Assembly: GCF_000482865.1 (NCBI RefSeq)
Contig: NZ_AXWW01000014.1
Span: 62,001-126,000, forward strand
DNA length: 64,000 nucleotides
DNA from: Actinokineospora inagensis DSM 44258
Lineage (GTDB): Bacteria > Actinomycetota > Actinomycetes > Mycobacteriales > Pseudonocardiaceae
Direction: 5' to 3'
Positions within the stretch are counted from its first letter, which is position 1. Each line of letters begins with the position of its first letter. This document shows positions 8,792 through 16,908 of the stretch, one piece after another. Under the pieces are notes generated by a model. It was given only the letters and a program-made list of their open reading frames with translations. It had not been told where the DNA came from and ran no database searches. Both the position numbers and the translations under genes were made by a program.

Positions 8792-9784
8792 ATGCGACCT
8801 CCCACCGTGCTGGTCACCGGCGGCCTGGGTTACCTGGGCTCGGTGCTGGCTCCGCTGCTGGCCGAACACGGCGCCAGCGTCATCGTCGTCGACGACGAGT
8901 CGATCACCCGGGAGCGCCAGGAGCGGCCCGGCATCACCTACATCACCGGGGACATCCGCGAGCCACGGGACTGGGCGTCCCAGTTGACCGGGATCGACGC
9001 GGTCGTGCACCTGGCCGCGATCGTCGGCGACCCGGCCTGCGACCTGGCCGGGGACCTGGCCCGGGACACGAACTACCTGGGCACGATCCGGCTGGCGGAG
9101 GCCAGCAAGCGGGCCGGGGTCGGGCAGTTCGTGTTCGCCTCCACCTGCAGCACCTACGGCGCGGCCGGGGACGCCCCGGTCGGGGTGGACTCGCCGGTCG
9201 AGCCGCGCTCGCTGTACGCGGAGACGAAGGTCTTCGCCGAGCACTACCTGCTCAGTCACGCGGGTGACGGCCCACGCCCGTCGATCCTGCGGTTCGCAAC
9301 CCTGCACGGGTTGTCGCCGCGGATGCGGTTCGACCTCGCGGTGAACACGATGACCGCGCGGGCCGCTGCCGACGGCCGGTTCATGGTGCACGGCGGCGAC
9401 CAGTGGCGGCCGTTCTTACACGTACGGGCCGCGGCGGACGCGGTGCGCGCGGTGCTCGGAGCCCAAGTGCCGTCGCTGGTCTACAACTGCGGTTCCAACG
9501 CGGAGAACTACCGGATCGCGACCCTGGGCGAGCTGATCCACGCCGAGGTCCCCGAGGCGGAGGTGGACGTGGTGGAAGCGGCCAGGGACCCGCGCAACTA
9601 CCGGGTCGACTTCGACCCGATCGCGACCGACCTCGGTTTCGCGCCCCGGCTGCGGGTGGTCGACACGATCCGGGACATCGCCGCGGCGGTGCGGTCCGGC
9701 CGGTACGCCGACCACGCGACCGCCCGGTACAACAACTACCTGCTCATGGTCGAGCGGACCGCGCGCCAGCCGGTGGCCCGGTGA
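8792..9784 (+). CDS. NAD-dependent epimerase/dehydratase (SDR)
   Basis: A 330-residue extended short-chain dehydrogenase. The N-terminal TGGLGYLG (residues 9-16) is the extended-SDR nucleotide motif. A Ser/Thr-rich strand (FASTCSTYG) and the catalytic YAETK follow, so Ser/Thr, Tyr and Lys are all present. Family members act on nucleotide-activated sugars. Together with the downstream aminotransferase it would oxidise a ring carbon to a ketone for amination. In puromycin biosynthesis a comparable NAD-dependent enzyme (Pur10) is thought to oxidise the 3-prime position of ATP. Either an NDP-sugar or a nucleotide could be the substrate. The ATG at 8792 was chosen because the Rossmann strand starts right after it. 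Confidence 0.83.
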   Translation: MRPPTVLVTGGLGYLGSVLAPLLAEHGASVIVVDDESITRERQERPGITYITGDIREPRDWASQLTGIDAVVHLAAIVGDPACDLAGDLARDTNYLGTIRLAEASKRAGVGQFVFASTCSTYGAAGDAPVGVDSPVEPRSLYAETKVFAEHYLLSHAGDGPRPSILRFATLHGLSPRMRFDLAVNTMTARAAADGRFMVHGGDQWRPFLHVRAAADAVRAVLGAQVPSLVYNCGSNAENYRIATLGELIHAEVPEAEVDVVEAARDPRNYRVDFDPIATDLGFAPRLRVVDTIRDIAAAVRSGRYADHATARYNNYLLMVERTARQPVAR

Positions 9785-10947
9785 GGCCCGCGGTGCTGGG
9801 CGGCACCCCCGCGTTCGACGAACCGCTGCCGCTGATCCGGCCCGCCCTGCCCGATGACGCCGACCTGCCTGCCAGGATCGGCGCGGTCCTCGACTCCGGG
9901 ATGATCACCAACGCGGTCGAGGTGCGCCGGTTCGAGCAGGTGACCGCCGAGTACCTGGGCGTGCCGAACGTGGTCGCGGTCAGCAACTGCACCACCGGGC
10001 TCATGCTGCTGCTGCGCTGTCTGGACGTGGGCGGACCGGTGGTGGTGCCGAGCTTCACGTTCATCGCCAGCGGGCACGCGGTGCGGTGGAACGGGTTGCC
10101 GGTGGTCTTCGCCGACAGCGACCCGCGCACCGCCACCATCGACCCTGCTTCGGTGCCGGACGGCGGTTTCTCGGCGATCCTGGCGACCCACACCTACGGC
10201 TCGCCGTGCGCGGTGGACGAATTGTCGGCGCGGGCAGAGCAGGCGGGGGCGGTGCTGCTGTTCGACGCGGCCCACGGGTTCGGCGCCCGCTACCCGGACG
10301 GGTCGATGGTGGGGTCGAAGGGGCTCGCCGAGGTGTTCAGCCTGAGCCCGACCAAGACGCTGACCACCGGCGAGGGCGGCCTGGTCACCACCGGCGACGA
10401 CGAACTCGCCCGTCAGCTCCGGGTGGCCCGCGACTACGGCAACCCCGGCAACTACGACTCCGTGCTGCTCGGGCTCAACGGCCGGATGACCGAGATCGCC
10501 GCGCTGCTCGGGACCGCCGCGCTGCCGCGGTTCCCCGGGTGGCTGGAGCAGCGGCACCACCTCGTCGAGCGGTACGTGAAGTCGCTGGCGGGCGTGCCGG
10601 GGCTGTCCTTCCAGGAGATCCCGGCGGGCGCGGTCAGCTCGTACAAGGACTTCACCGTCCGGGTCGGCGCCGACTTCGGCCTGACCCGGGACGAACTGGC
10701 GGATTGTCTGCGCGCGGAACGGATCTCGACCCGGGCCTACTTCGACCCGCCGCTGCACCGGCAGACCGTGTACGCCGATGTGCCCGCCGGGCCCCTGCCG
10801 GGTACCGAGGAGCTGGCCCGGACCATGATCACCCTGCCGTTGTCCACCCGCCTGGCGGCCGCCGCGGTCGACCGGGTCTGCGACGCGATCACCCGCGTCC
10901 ACGAGCACGGCACCGAGATCGCCCAGACCCTGCGGAGGACCGAATGA
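9781..10947 (+). CDS. DegT/DnrJ/EryC1 aminotransferase
   Basis: A 388-residue PLP enzyme of the sugar aminotransferase family. The cofactor-binding lysine is Lys192 in SLSPTKTLTTGEGG, which matches the family pattern, and LFDAAHGFGA upstream supplies the aspartate that contacts the PLP nitrogen. It would transfer an amino group, normally from glutamate or glutamine, to a ketone made by the preceding SDR. It starts with GTG at 9781, overlapping the SDR stop by 4 nt. In the puromycin pathway the equivalent is Pur4; in deoxysugar pathways related enzymes act on NDP-keto sugars. Its coupling to the Nudix and phosphatase genes favours an amino nucleoside or free amino sugar as the end product of this half. 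Confidence 0.9.
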   Translation: MRPAVLGGTPAFDEPLPLIRPALPDDADLPARIGAVLDSGMITNAVEVRRFEQVTAEYLGVPNVVAVSNCTTGLMLLLRCLDVGGPVVVPSFTFIASGHAVRWNGLPVVFADSDPRTATIDPASVPDGGFSAILATHTYGSPCAVDELSARAEQAGAVLLFDAAHGFGARYPDGSMVGSKGLAEVFSLSPTKTLTTGEGGLVTTGDDELARQLRVARDYGNPGNYDSVLLGLNGRMTEIAALLGTAALPRFPGWLEQRHHLVERYVKSLAGVPGLSFQEIPAGAVSSYKDFTVRVGADFGLTRDELADCLRAERISTRAYFDPPLHRQTVYADVPAGPLPGTEELARTMITLPLSTRLAAAAVDRVCDAITRVHEHGTEIAQTLRRTE

Positions 10948-11405
10948 ACGACTACCTGCGGCAACTGCGTGCGGCGGTCGGCACCGCGCCGCTCATCCTG
11001 ACCGGCGCGAACGTCGTCGTCGTCGACGAGACCGGGCGGGTGCTGCTGATCGAGCGCGCCGACACGAACGACTGGGGCCTGCCCGGCGGGCTGATGGACC
11101 CGGGCGAGTCGCTGGAGGACTGCGCGCGGCGCGAGGTGTTCGAGGAGACCGGGGTCAAGGTCGACGAGCTGGAGCTGCTCGGCGTGTTCTCCGGTCCGGA
11201 GTTCTACTACAAGTGCCCCAACGGCGACGAGATCCACAACGTCACCGCGGGCTACATCGCCCGGGTGCCGGACGGGGTGGCGGTCAGCGCGGACCTCGAA
11301 GAGGCGTTCAGCGCCCGGTTCTTCGCGCTGGACGAGCTGCCCGCGGCGATCCTGCCGCCGGAGGTCCCGATCATCGAGCGGTACCGGGAGCAGGTCGGTG
11401 GGTGA
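10944..11405 (+). CDS. Nudix hydrolase
   Basis: A 153-residue protein with a complete Nudix box starting at Gly49: glycine, five residues, Glu, seven residues, then REVFEETGV, exactly the GX5EX7REUXEEXGU pattern needed for magnesium-dependent cleavage of nucleoside diphosphates linked to another group. Upstream VLLIERADTNDWGLPGG is typical of the family. Next to an IMPase-like phosphatase, its likely task is to strip pyrophosphate or NMP from the aminated intermediate, as proposed for Pur7 on the puromycin triphosphate. It could alternatively be a house-cleaning enzyme carried with the cluster. It overlaps the aminotransferase gene by 4 nt. Confidence 0.9.
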   Translation: MNDYLRQLRAAVGTAPLILTGANVVVVDETGRVLLIERADTNDWGLPGGLMDPGESLEDCARREVFEETGVKVDELELLGVFSGPEFYYKCPNGDEIHNVTAGYIARVPDGVAVSADLEEAFSARFFALDELPAAILPPEVPIIERYREQVGG

Positions 11406-12195
11406 TCTTCGCGGGTTCATCGGGCACGCGCTGCGGGAGGCCACCCGCGGTGTCGCGGACCTGCCGCGGGGTGTGGTCGGGACGCACCCCGGCGACCGCA
11501 ACCAGGTGGTCACCGCGGCTGATCTGCAGGTCGACGCCGCGCTGACCGGGCTGATCCGGGCCGAGTTCCCGGGTTCCGCGATCGTCAGCGAGGAAGCCGA
11601 GCCGGTCGAGGGCGACGGGCTGACCTGGATCGTCGACCCGATCGACGGGACCAGCAACTTCGCCGCGGGCAGCCCGCTGTACGGGTCGATGCTGGCAGCT
11701 GTGCGCGACGGCGTGGTGGTCGCGGGTGGGATCGTGCTGCCCGCGTTCGACGAGCTCTACACGGCCGCCGTCGGCGAAGGCGCCTTCCTCGGCGACGAGC
11801 GGCTGCGGTTGACGCCGGGTGAGTCCCTTGTGGACGAACTGGTCGCCTACGGTATCGATGTCGGCAGCCCGGAGAGCATCGCGCCGGATCTGGCCCTGTT
11901 CACCGGTTTGGCCGGTTCATGCCGGGGAATCCGTTCCAGCAACAGCGTTTTCGACGCCGTCATGGTGGCTCGCGGGGCCTACGGGGCATTGCTGCACCGG
12001 GGCATGCGCATCTGGGACATCGCGCCGATCGCCGTCCTGGTCACCGAGGCGGGCGGGGAGTGCACCAACTTGGACGGCACCCCGCTGCGGTTCGACTCCC
12101 CCACCAAGCGGCACAACGACGTCTACGCGGTGCGGTGCGCTCGACCGGGCCTGTCGGGGGCGCTTGACAGCATCGTTCGGGAGGCGCGGCGATGA
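11398..12195 (+). CDS. Inositol-monophosphatase-family phosphatase
   Basis: A 265-residue member of the lithium-sensitive phosphatase family. Metal-binding motif 1 is WIVDPIDGTSNF (Asp80 onward) with the upstream SEEAE glutamates near 64-68, and motif 2 is WDIAPIAVLVTEAGGE near residues 205-220, so the three-metal active site looks intact. It should remove the last phosphate from a sugar or nucleoside monophosphate. In puromycin biosynthesis the analogous Pur3 dephosphorylates the amino-nucleotide before amide formation, and this gene sits in the same logical order after the Nudix enzyme. The GTG start at 11398 gives an 8-nt overlap with the Nudix gene. Confidence 0.88.
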   Translation: MGDLRGFIGHALREATRGVADLPRGVVGTHPGDRNQVVTAADLQVDAALTGLIRAEFPGSAIVSEEAEPVEGDGLTWIVDPIDGTSNFAAGSPLYGSMLAAVRDGVVVAGGIVLPAFDELYTAAVGEGAFLGDERLRLTPGESLVDELVAYGIDVGSPESIAPDLALFTGLAGSCRGIRSSNSVFDAVMVARGAYGALLHRGMRIWDIAPIAVLVTEAGGECTNLDGTPLRFDSPTKRHNDVYAVRCARPGLSGALDSIVREARR

Positions 12196-12899
12196 GCGGA
12201 CGATCGGTCGTGGTGACCGGCGGCAACCGGGGACTCGGGTTGGCCTGCGCGCGGGTCTTCGCGGCGGCCGGGGACAAGGTCGCGGTGACCCACCGGGGCA
12301 GCGGCGCCCCGGACGGGTTGTTCGGCGTCGTCTGCGACCTGCGCGATTCGGGTCAGACCGGGGAGGCGTTCGCCGAGGTCAAGCGGCAGCACGGCCCGGT
12401 CGAGGTGCTGGTGGCCAACGCGGGGGTGGCCGACGACGGGCTGCTGCTGGGGATGGGCCGCGAGCAGTTCATGTCGGTCGTGGAGATCAACCTGGGCAAC
12501 GCGTACGAAGCGGTCCGGCGGGTGGCGCCGGACATGATCCGGGCCCGGGGCGGCCGGATCGTGCTGATGTCGTCGGTCGCGGCGTTCCGCGGGTTCGCCG
12601 GTCAGGCCAACTACGCGGCCAGCAAGGCCGGCCTGGTGGGGATGGCCCGGTCGCTGGCCAGGGAGTTCGCGCCGTGGGGCATCACGGTGAACGTGGTGGC
12701 ACCGGGGCTGGTCGACGCGGGCATGACCGACACGTTGCCCGCGGCGACCGTCGAGCGGATCGTCGCCGAGGTGCCGCTGGGCCGAACGGCAACCGCCGAA
12801 GAGGTGGCCGACGCCGTGCTGTGGGTCGCCTCCCCGCGCGCCGGATACGTGACCGGCGCGGTGATCCCGGTAGACGGCGGCCTCGGGATGGGGCACTAG
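12192..12899 (+). CDS. Beta-ketoacyl-ACP reductase (FabG-like SDR)
   Basis: A 235-residue classical SDR. The cofactor motif TGGNRGLG starts at residue 9, NAG follows near residue 76, and the catalytic Ser127/Ser128, Tyr141 and Lys145 (YAASK) are present. The C-terminus ends in PVDGGLGMGH, typical of FabG. It should reduce the beta-keto group made by the adjacent ketosynthase on the ACP. No clear dehydratase gene is present, so the reduced product may stay as a 3-hydroxyacyl chain. It overlaps the phosphatase gene by 4 nt, and its stop codon directly abuts the ketosynthase start. Confidence 0.88.
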   Translation: MSGRSVVVTGGNRGLGLACARVFAAAGDKVAVTHRGSGAPDGLFGVVCDLRDSGQTGEAFAEVKRQHGPVEVLVANAGVADDGLLLGMGREQFMSVVEINLGNAYEAVRRVAPDMIRARGGRIVLMSSVAAFRGFAGQANYAASKAGLVGMARSLAREFAPWGITVNVVAPGLVDAGMTDTLPAATVERIVAEVPLGRTATAEEVADAVLWVASPRAGYVTGAVIPVDGGLGMGH

Positions 12900-14063
12900 A
12901 TGACCAACGATGTCGTGATCACCGGCTACGGCGTGCTGACCGCGTTCGGTTTCGGCGCGGACGCGGTCCGCACCGGCGTGTTCGGCGGCGGCAACCGGTT
13001 TCACCCCGTCGAACGGTTCAACCCGGCGCGGTACCGCACCGACCGCGCCGCCGTGTTCTCCGGCGACGGCATACCCGGGATGAAGGTAAGTCCACAAGAG
13101 ACACCCGCACAGGCGCCAGTACTACGCGCCTGCGTGGTGGCCGCGTTGGAGATGGCGGGCCACAACGGCGCAGGAGCGCCACTGTTGCTCGGCAGCGCAG
13201 GCGATCGGCGCGCGGACCCGGGTTTCTGGCGAACACCGGGCGCCGAGCCACCCCTGGACAGCCTGCCCGGCCACCTGGCGCACCGGGTCGGCGCAGACCT
13301 GGGGCTGGACACCCCGCGACTGGCATTCGTCAACGCCTGCGTCGCATCAACCACGGCGATCATCACCGCCGCACAACTGATACGCGGCGGTCACACCCGG
13401 GCAGCGGTGTGCGCCGGGGTACACCTGGTCAGCGAGGACATCTTCGCCAAGTTCGACTCCGGCCAGGCAATGAGCACCGATGGCACCGTCCGCCCGTTCT
13501 CACTGGGCCGCACCGGCCTCCTCCACGGAGACGGCGCCGCCGCCCTGCTCCTCGAATCAGCCGCGTCCGCCGCCGACCGAGGCGCGACGGTGTTGGGACG
13601 CTTGACCGGCTGGGGAATGGCAGCCGACGCACACCACGTGGTCCAACCACACCCGGACGGCGCCGGACTCGCCACGGCGGCACGGGCCGCACTGCTGATG
13701 GCCGGGCGCGACCCCAACTCAGTCGGCTACGTGAACGCACACGGAACCGGCACCCCCCTCAACGACGCGGCAGAGACCCGAGGGTTACGGGAGGTGTTCG
13801 GCCCCGGAGTCCCGGTGAGTTCAACCAAGAGCACGACCGGACACCTGCTTGAGGCGACAGGAGCGGTCGAGGCCGTGATCACCTTGCTGGCACTGACCGA
13901 CGGAGCACTACCGCCGACGATGGGCTACCTGGCCCCAGACCCGAAGTGCGAAGTGGACTGCGTCCCGAACGCGGCCCGGCAGGCGGACATCGAGGTGGCG
14001 GTATCACTGAACGCCGCCTTCGGCGGAGCCAATGCCGCACTGGTACTGGAGCGCGCATCATGA
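12900..14063 (+). CDS. Beta-ketoacyl-ACP synthase (KAS II type)
   Basis: A 387-residue condensing enzyme of the FabF/type II PKS class, about 25 residues shorter than FabF. The complete catalytic triad is visible: Cys147 in FVNACVAST, His281 in NAHGTGTPLND and His315 in KSTTGHLLEATG. It should extend the ACP-bound acyl chain with malonyl-ACP. It starts at the base after the ketoreductase stop. The next gene encodes a KS-like N-terminal domain without the active cysteine, so the two may pair like a ketosynthase and chain-length factor. The number of extension cycles cannot be read from sequence. Confidence 0.9.
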   Translation: MTNDVVITGYGVLTAFGFGADAVRTGVFGGGNRFHPVERFNPARYRTDRAAVFSGDGIPGMKVSPQETPAQAPVLRACVVAALEMAGHNGAGAPLLLGSAGDRRADPGFWRTPGAEPPLDSLPGHLAHRVGADLGLDTPRLAFVNACVASTTAIITAAQLIRGGHTRAAVCAGVHLVSEDIFAKFDSGQAMSTDGTVRPFSLGRTGLLHGDGAAALLLESAASAADRGATVLGRLTGWGMAADAHHVVQPHPDGAGLATAARAALLMAGRDPNSVGYVNAHGTGTPLNDAAETRGLREVFGPGVPVSSTKSTTGHLLEATGAVEAVITLLALTDGALPPTMGYLAPDPKCEVDCVPNAARQADIEVAVSLNAAFGGANAALVLERAS

Positions 14064-15070
14064 CCGTCGGAGCAGCGCTGACCCCCTGGGGCGACGCGGC
14101 CGCGGGCCTGCCCGGTATGGCCCCGGTCGAGCTCGAACCGGTGCGCGGGTATGCCCGGTCCCGCTTCGGCCCGCTGGTGTTCGACATCGCCCGGCGCTGC
14201 CTGAGTGCCACTGTGGACGGTCCTCGGACGGGGATCGTGCTGGCGACCCTGTTCGGTGACACGGTCACCGCCGACGAGGCAACCAGGGGGTTGGCCAACG
14301 GTGGAACTCCCAACCCGGTGTTCTTCTTCCAGTCCGCCAACAGTTCCATCCTCGGCCACATCAGCCGCCGGTACGGGATCACCGGGCCGATGGTCTGCGT
14401 GTCCGGCATCGCGGATCTGGCGGTCGAAGCGCTGCGGTCGGCCCAACTGCTGCTGGACACCGACGCCGCCGACACGGTGTTGCTGATCGGCGCCGACCTG
14501 GCGCCCAACGCACGGGCTACCGCGATCGCCTCGACGCTGGGGCTTCCGGGCGTCCCCCACGGTGATGTCGCAGCGGGTTTGTTGCTACAGCGTGGATCCA
14601 GTGTGGTCGACGTGGCTCCTTTCGACACCGTCACCGGTCCGTTGGGCTGGCTCGAAGGTCTGGCCGCCGCCGTTGATGCCGTCGACGAAGAGCACGACGG
14701 CCTGCTCACCGACCGCCTGGGCATCAGGATCGTCGAGCGACGCCCGGACCGGGTCGTCGGCACCATGCCGGTCGCCGGGAACCGCCAGGACGCCGGATTC
14801 CTCGCGGGTGGCGCCACCGCCGCGTTCGCCGAGACCCTGGGGTCCGTCGCCGCCTGCCTGCTCGCCGACCAGATCCTCGGCCAGGAACTGTCCGTCACCC
14901 ATCACCGGGTCGCCACCGGCGGCCGGGTGACCGGTGTGTGCGTGCCGCTGTTCACCGGGATCGACGTCGCCACCTTCGAGATCGCCGTCCTGGACCGCCC
15001 CGGCCGCCGGATCGCCACCGCCCGCCTGACGTGCCGCCTGCGCCGCACCGACCGAAGGAGCACGAAGTGA
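14060..15070 (+). CDS. KS-like (CLF-type) / hotdog thioesterase fusion
   Basis: A 336-residue fusion of two halves. Residues 1 to about 185 resemble the N-terminal half of a ketosynthase or chain-length factor: GITGPMVCVSGIADLAVEAL aligns with the nucleophile elbow but lacks the catalytic Cys, and the C-terminal half with both histidines is absent. Residues about 206-328 look like a hotdog thioesterase of the PaaI/EntH type, with GGATAAFAETLGSVAA where the catalytic helix lies, though the usual His before the double glycine is replaced (FLAGG). It may act as a ketosynthase partner plus release or proofreading thioesterase. A dehydratase role for the hotdog is less likely but open. The gene overlaps both neighbours by 4 nt. 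Confidence 0.7.
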   Translation: MTVGAALTPWGDAAAGLPGMAPVELEPVRGYARSRFGPLVFDIARRCLSATVDGPRTGIVLATLFGDTVTADEATRGLANGGTPNPVFFFQSANSSILGHISRRYGITGPMVCVSGIADLAVEALRSAQLLLDTDAADTVLLIGADLAPNARATAIASTLGLPGVPHGDVAAGLLLQRGSSVVDVAPFDTVTGPLGWLEGLAAAVDAVDEEHDGLLTDRLGIRIVERRPDRVVGTMPVAGNRQDAGFLAGGATAAFAETLGSVAACLLADQILGQELSVTHHRVATGGRVTGVCVPLFTGIDVATFEIAVLDRPGRRIATARLTCRLRRTDRRSTK

Positions 15071-16332
15071 CCAGTGTGCCCATCCCGGTGTCCACGGGCG
15101 AGGACGTCGAGGCCCCGCTCACCTGGGGCCAACGCAAGATCCAACGTGAACTGGTCGCCTACCCCGACGACCTCTACCTGGCATTCCTCCCGGTGACCAT
15201 CCCCGCTCGCGACTCCACTGTAGACGGTGTGGTCTCCGCACTCTCGTTGGTCCTGACCGAATCCGAGTCCCTGCGCACGATCTACCCGAGCGCCGACGTA
15301 CAACGGGTACTCGGTTCGCCGGGCTATCTGCTGGAACTGATAGAAGGCGGGACCGCGGAATCCGTGCACGCCACCATGATGACGTCTCGTTTTCGCCCCA
15401 CCGACCTGCCCGTACGCCTGGCCTTGACCCTGCGTGACGGCGAACCCGACCTGATCGTGGCTGTTTTGACGCACATGTCCGTGGACGGTATCGCGTTGGA
15501 GTTCTTCACCTCTCGCGTCGCGGACGCCCTCGCCGGGGAGGTAGCCCCCTGGCAGGCATGGCAACCGCGTCAACTCGCCCAGGCCCAGCGAAGCCCCGAG
15601 GGCCTGGCCCGCAACGCCCGCACACTCTCCTGGTGGGAAGCGAAATACCGATCCGCCCCCGCCGCCGCCCTCCCCTCCCCGGTCGGCTCCCCCAGCGACC
15701 CCCGCTATATCGACGGCCGAATGACGTCTTTCGCCGCCGCCGCCGCACTGCAGGCACTCTCCCGGCGCACCCGGGTAAGCCCTTCCATGCTCGCCCTCGC
15801 AGGCTTGTGCGCTATTCTTGGTGAGCACTCCGGTCAAGACCGAATCGCGGTAAGTTCCCTGTCCGCCAACCGATCCAGCGCCCAGACACTGCGAATGATG
15901 GGCACCCTCTCCCAAGACGCCCTCATCGTCGTCGACACCGCACGCCCATTCGACGACCTCGCCACCCAAATCTGGGAATCAGCGACGTCTGCGTATACCC
16001 ACAGCACAGTGGACCCCGACGAACAGCAACTGGTTCGCGAGAAGGTCGACACTGAACGGGGTGCGCTATTTGCTCGGGATGTTGTCTACAATGATGTGAG
16101 CTCGCCGAGCATCTTTGGCCAGCCGGTCACGCCAATCGCGCCTGGCACGGGGACGACGACAGTTGCGGTGGAACCGAGCGAGTTCATGTTCGTCAGCGCG
16201 TATGCGACGGTGTATCGGATGGATAGTGTGTTTGAGGTGTCGTTGTGGGCCGATACGGCGTATCTGCCGGAGGCGGCTGTGGTTGCTTTACTTGGAGCTT
16301 GGGAGCGGGTGCTGGTCACCGCTTCGGGGTGA
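15067..16332 (+). CDS. Stand-alone condensation-domain acyltransferase
   Basis: A 421-residue protein of the NRPS condensation/acyltransferase superfamily, the right length for one free C domain. The active-site motif reads THMSVDG (His136, Asp140, Gly141): the second, catalytic His of HHxxxDG is kept and the first is Thr. Such free enzymes transfer an ACP-bound acyl group to an amine or alcohol acceptor. As the last gene of the operon it is the best candidate to join the ACP-bound acid to the amine made by the aminotransferase branch. The GTG start at 15067 follows a full aaggag site and overlaps the previous stop. Codon GC falls somewhat in the last 250 bp. Confidence 0.75.
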   Translation: MTSVPIPVSTGEDVEAPLTWGQRKIQRELVAYPDDLYLAFLPVTIPARDSTVDGVVSALSLVLTESESLRTIYPSADVQRVLGSPGYLLELIEGGTAESVHATMMTSRFRPTDLPVRLALTLRDGEPDLIVAVLTHMSVDGIALEFFTSRVADALAGEVAPWQAWQPRQLAQAQRSPEGLARNARTLSWWEAKYRSAPAAALPSPVGSPSDPRYIDGRMTSFAAAAALQALSRRTRVSPSMLALAGLCAILGEHSGQDRIAVSSLSANRSSAQTLRMMGTLSQDALIVVDTARPFDDLATQIWESATSAYTHSTVDPDEQQLVREKVDTERGALFARDVVYNDVSSPSIFGQPVTPIAPGTGTTTVAVEPSEFMFVSAYATVYRMDSVFEVSLWADTAYLPEAAVVALLGAWERVLVTASG

Positions 16333-16742
16333 GGCTTGAGCGTTTTTGCCCAAGCCGACCGCCGTGTCTGGGGCGCACTTCGCCCGGACGTTGGGTCTGC
16401 CTTTTGTGCCGTTGTACCGCTCGGAGAAGATCGCCCCGATCGAGCGGATGACCTCATTGGTGGCGACCTTACTGGGGTAATCCTGCCTGGTCATGGCGGC
16501 GATGTCGTTCTGCTGGAGCACGCTGTCCTGGTCGACGTCGAACCGCTTGAACGCCTGGTAGTGATCTTGTTGGGGTGATCTTGTTGGGTGATCTTGTCGG
16601 GGGTGCGGGCTAGGGTGTGTATTCGGGGGCTTCGTTCTCGGTTGATCTTGATGTGAGGGGTCTCTGGGCCTCGCTGCGCTCGGGGTTCGGCCTGGTCGCC
16701 TTCGGCGACGCCGGCCTCGGGCGCCGGATTTTTCGGGCTGTG
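16333..16742. other. Gene-poor stretch with a minus-strand remnant frame
   Basis: No intact gene. On the minus strand, about 16330-16575, an open frame without a good start reads DHYQAFKRFDVDQDSVLQQN and continues with a well-mixed, protein-like composition to GLGKNA. It looks like the decayed end of a real gene, but I cannot name the family. From about 16560 to 16650 there is a short cluster of gatcttgttggggt-like direct repeats. Segment 16670-16740 has several short self-complementary runs and leads into the inverted-repeat element. Confidence 0.4.
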
Positions 16743-16890
16743 CCCGCTGGGGTGAAGTTGTTTTGTTCGGGGCCCCTGTGCGGTGGCCTGGGTAAGGCTA
16801 AAAGGCGGGGCCACTGGAAAGACGTGGCCTTACCCGCCGGCCGGCTTAGGCCACCGCCTCCCCCAAACAAAACAACTTCACCCCAGCGGG
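16743..16890. repeat. 25-bp inverted-repeat element (MITE/REP-like)
   Basis: Two perfect 25-bp arms, 16743-16767 (cccgctggggtgaagttgtt onward) and 16866-16890, face each other across 98 bp. Inside them a second pair (gcggtggcct and aggccaccgc) and a third (gtaaggc and gccttac) are nested, so the whole 148 bp can fold into one long hairpin. There is no coding capacity. It could be a miniature inverted-repeat transposable element, a REP-like repeat or a structured transcript terminator. Confidence 0.8.
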
Positions 16891-16908
16891 CGGTTGGGAT
16901 CGGCGGGT

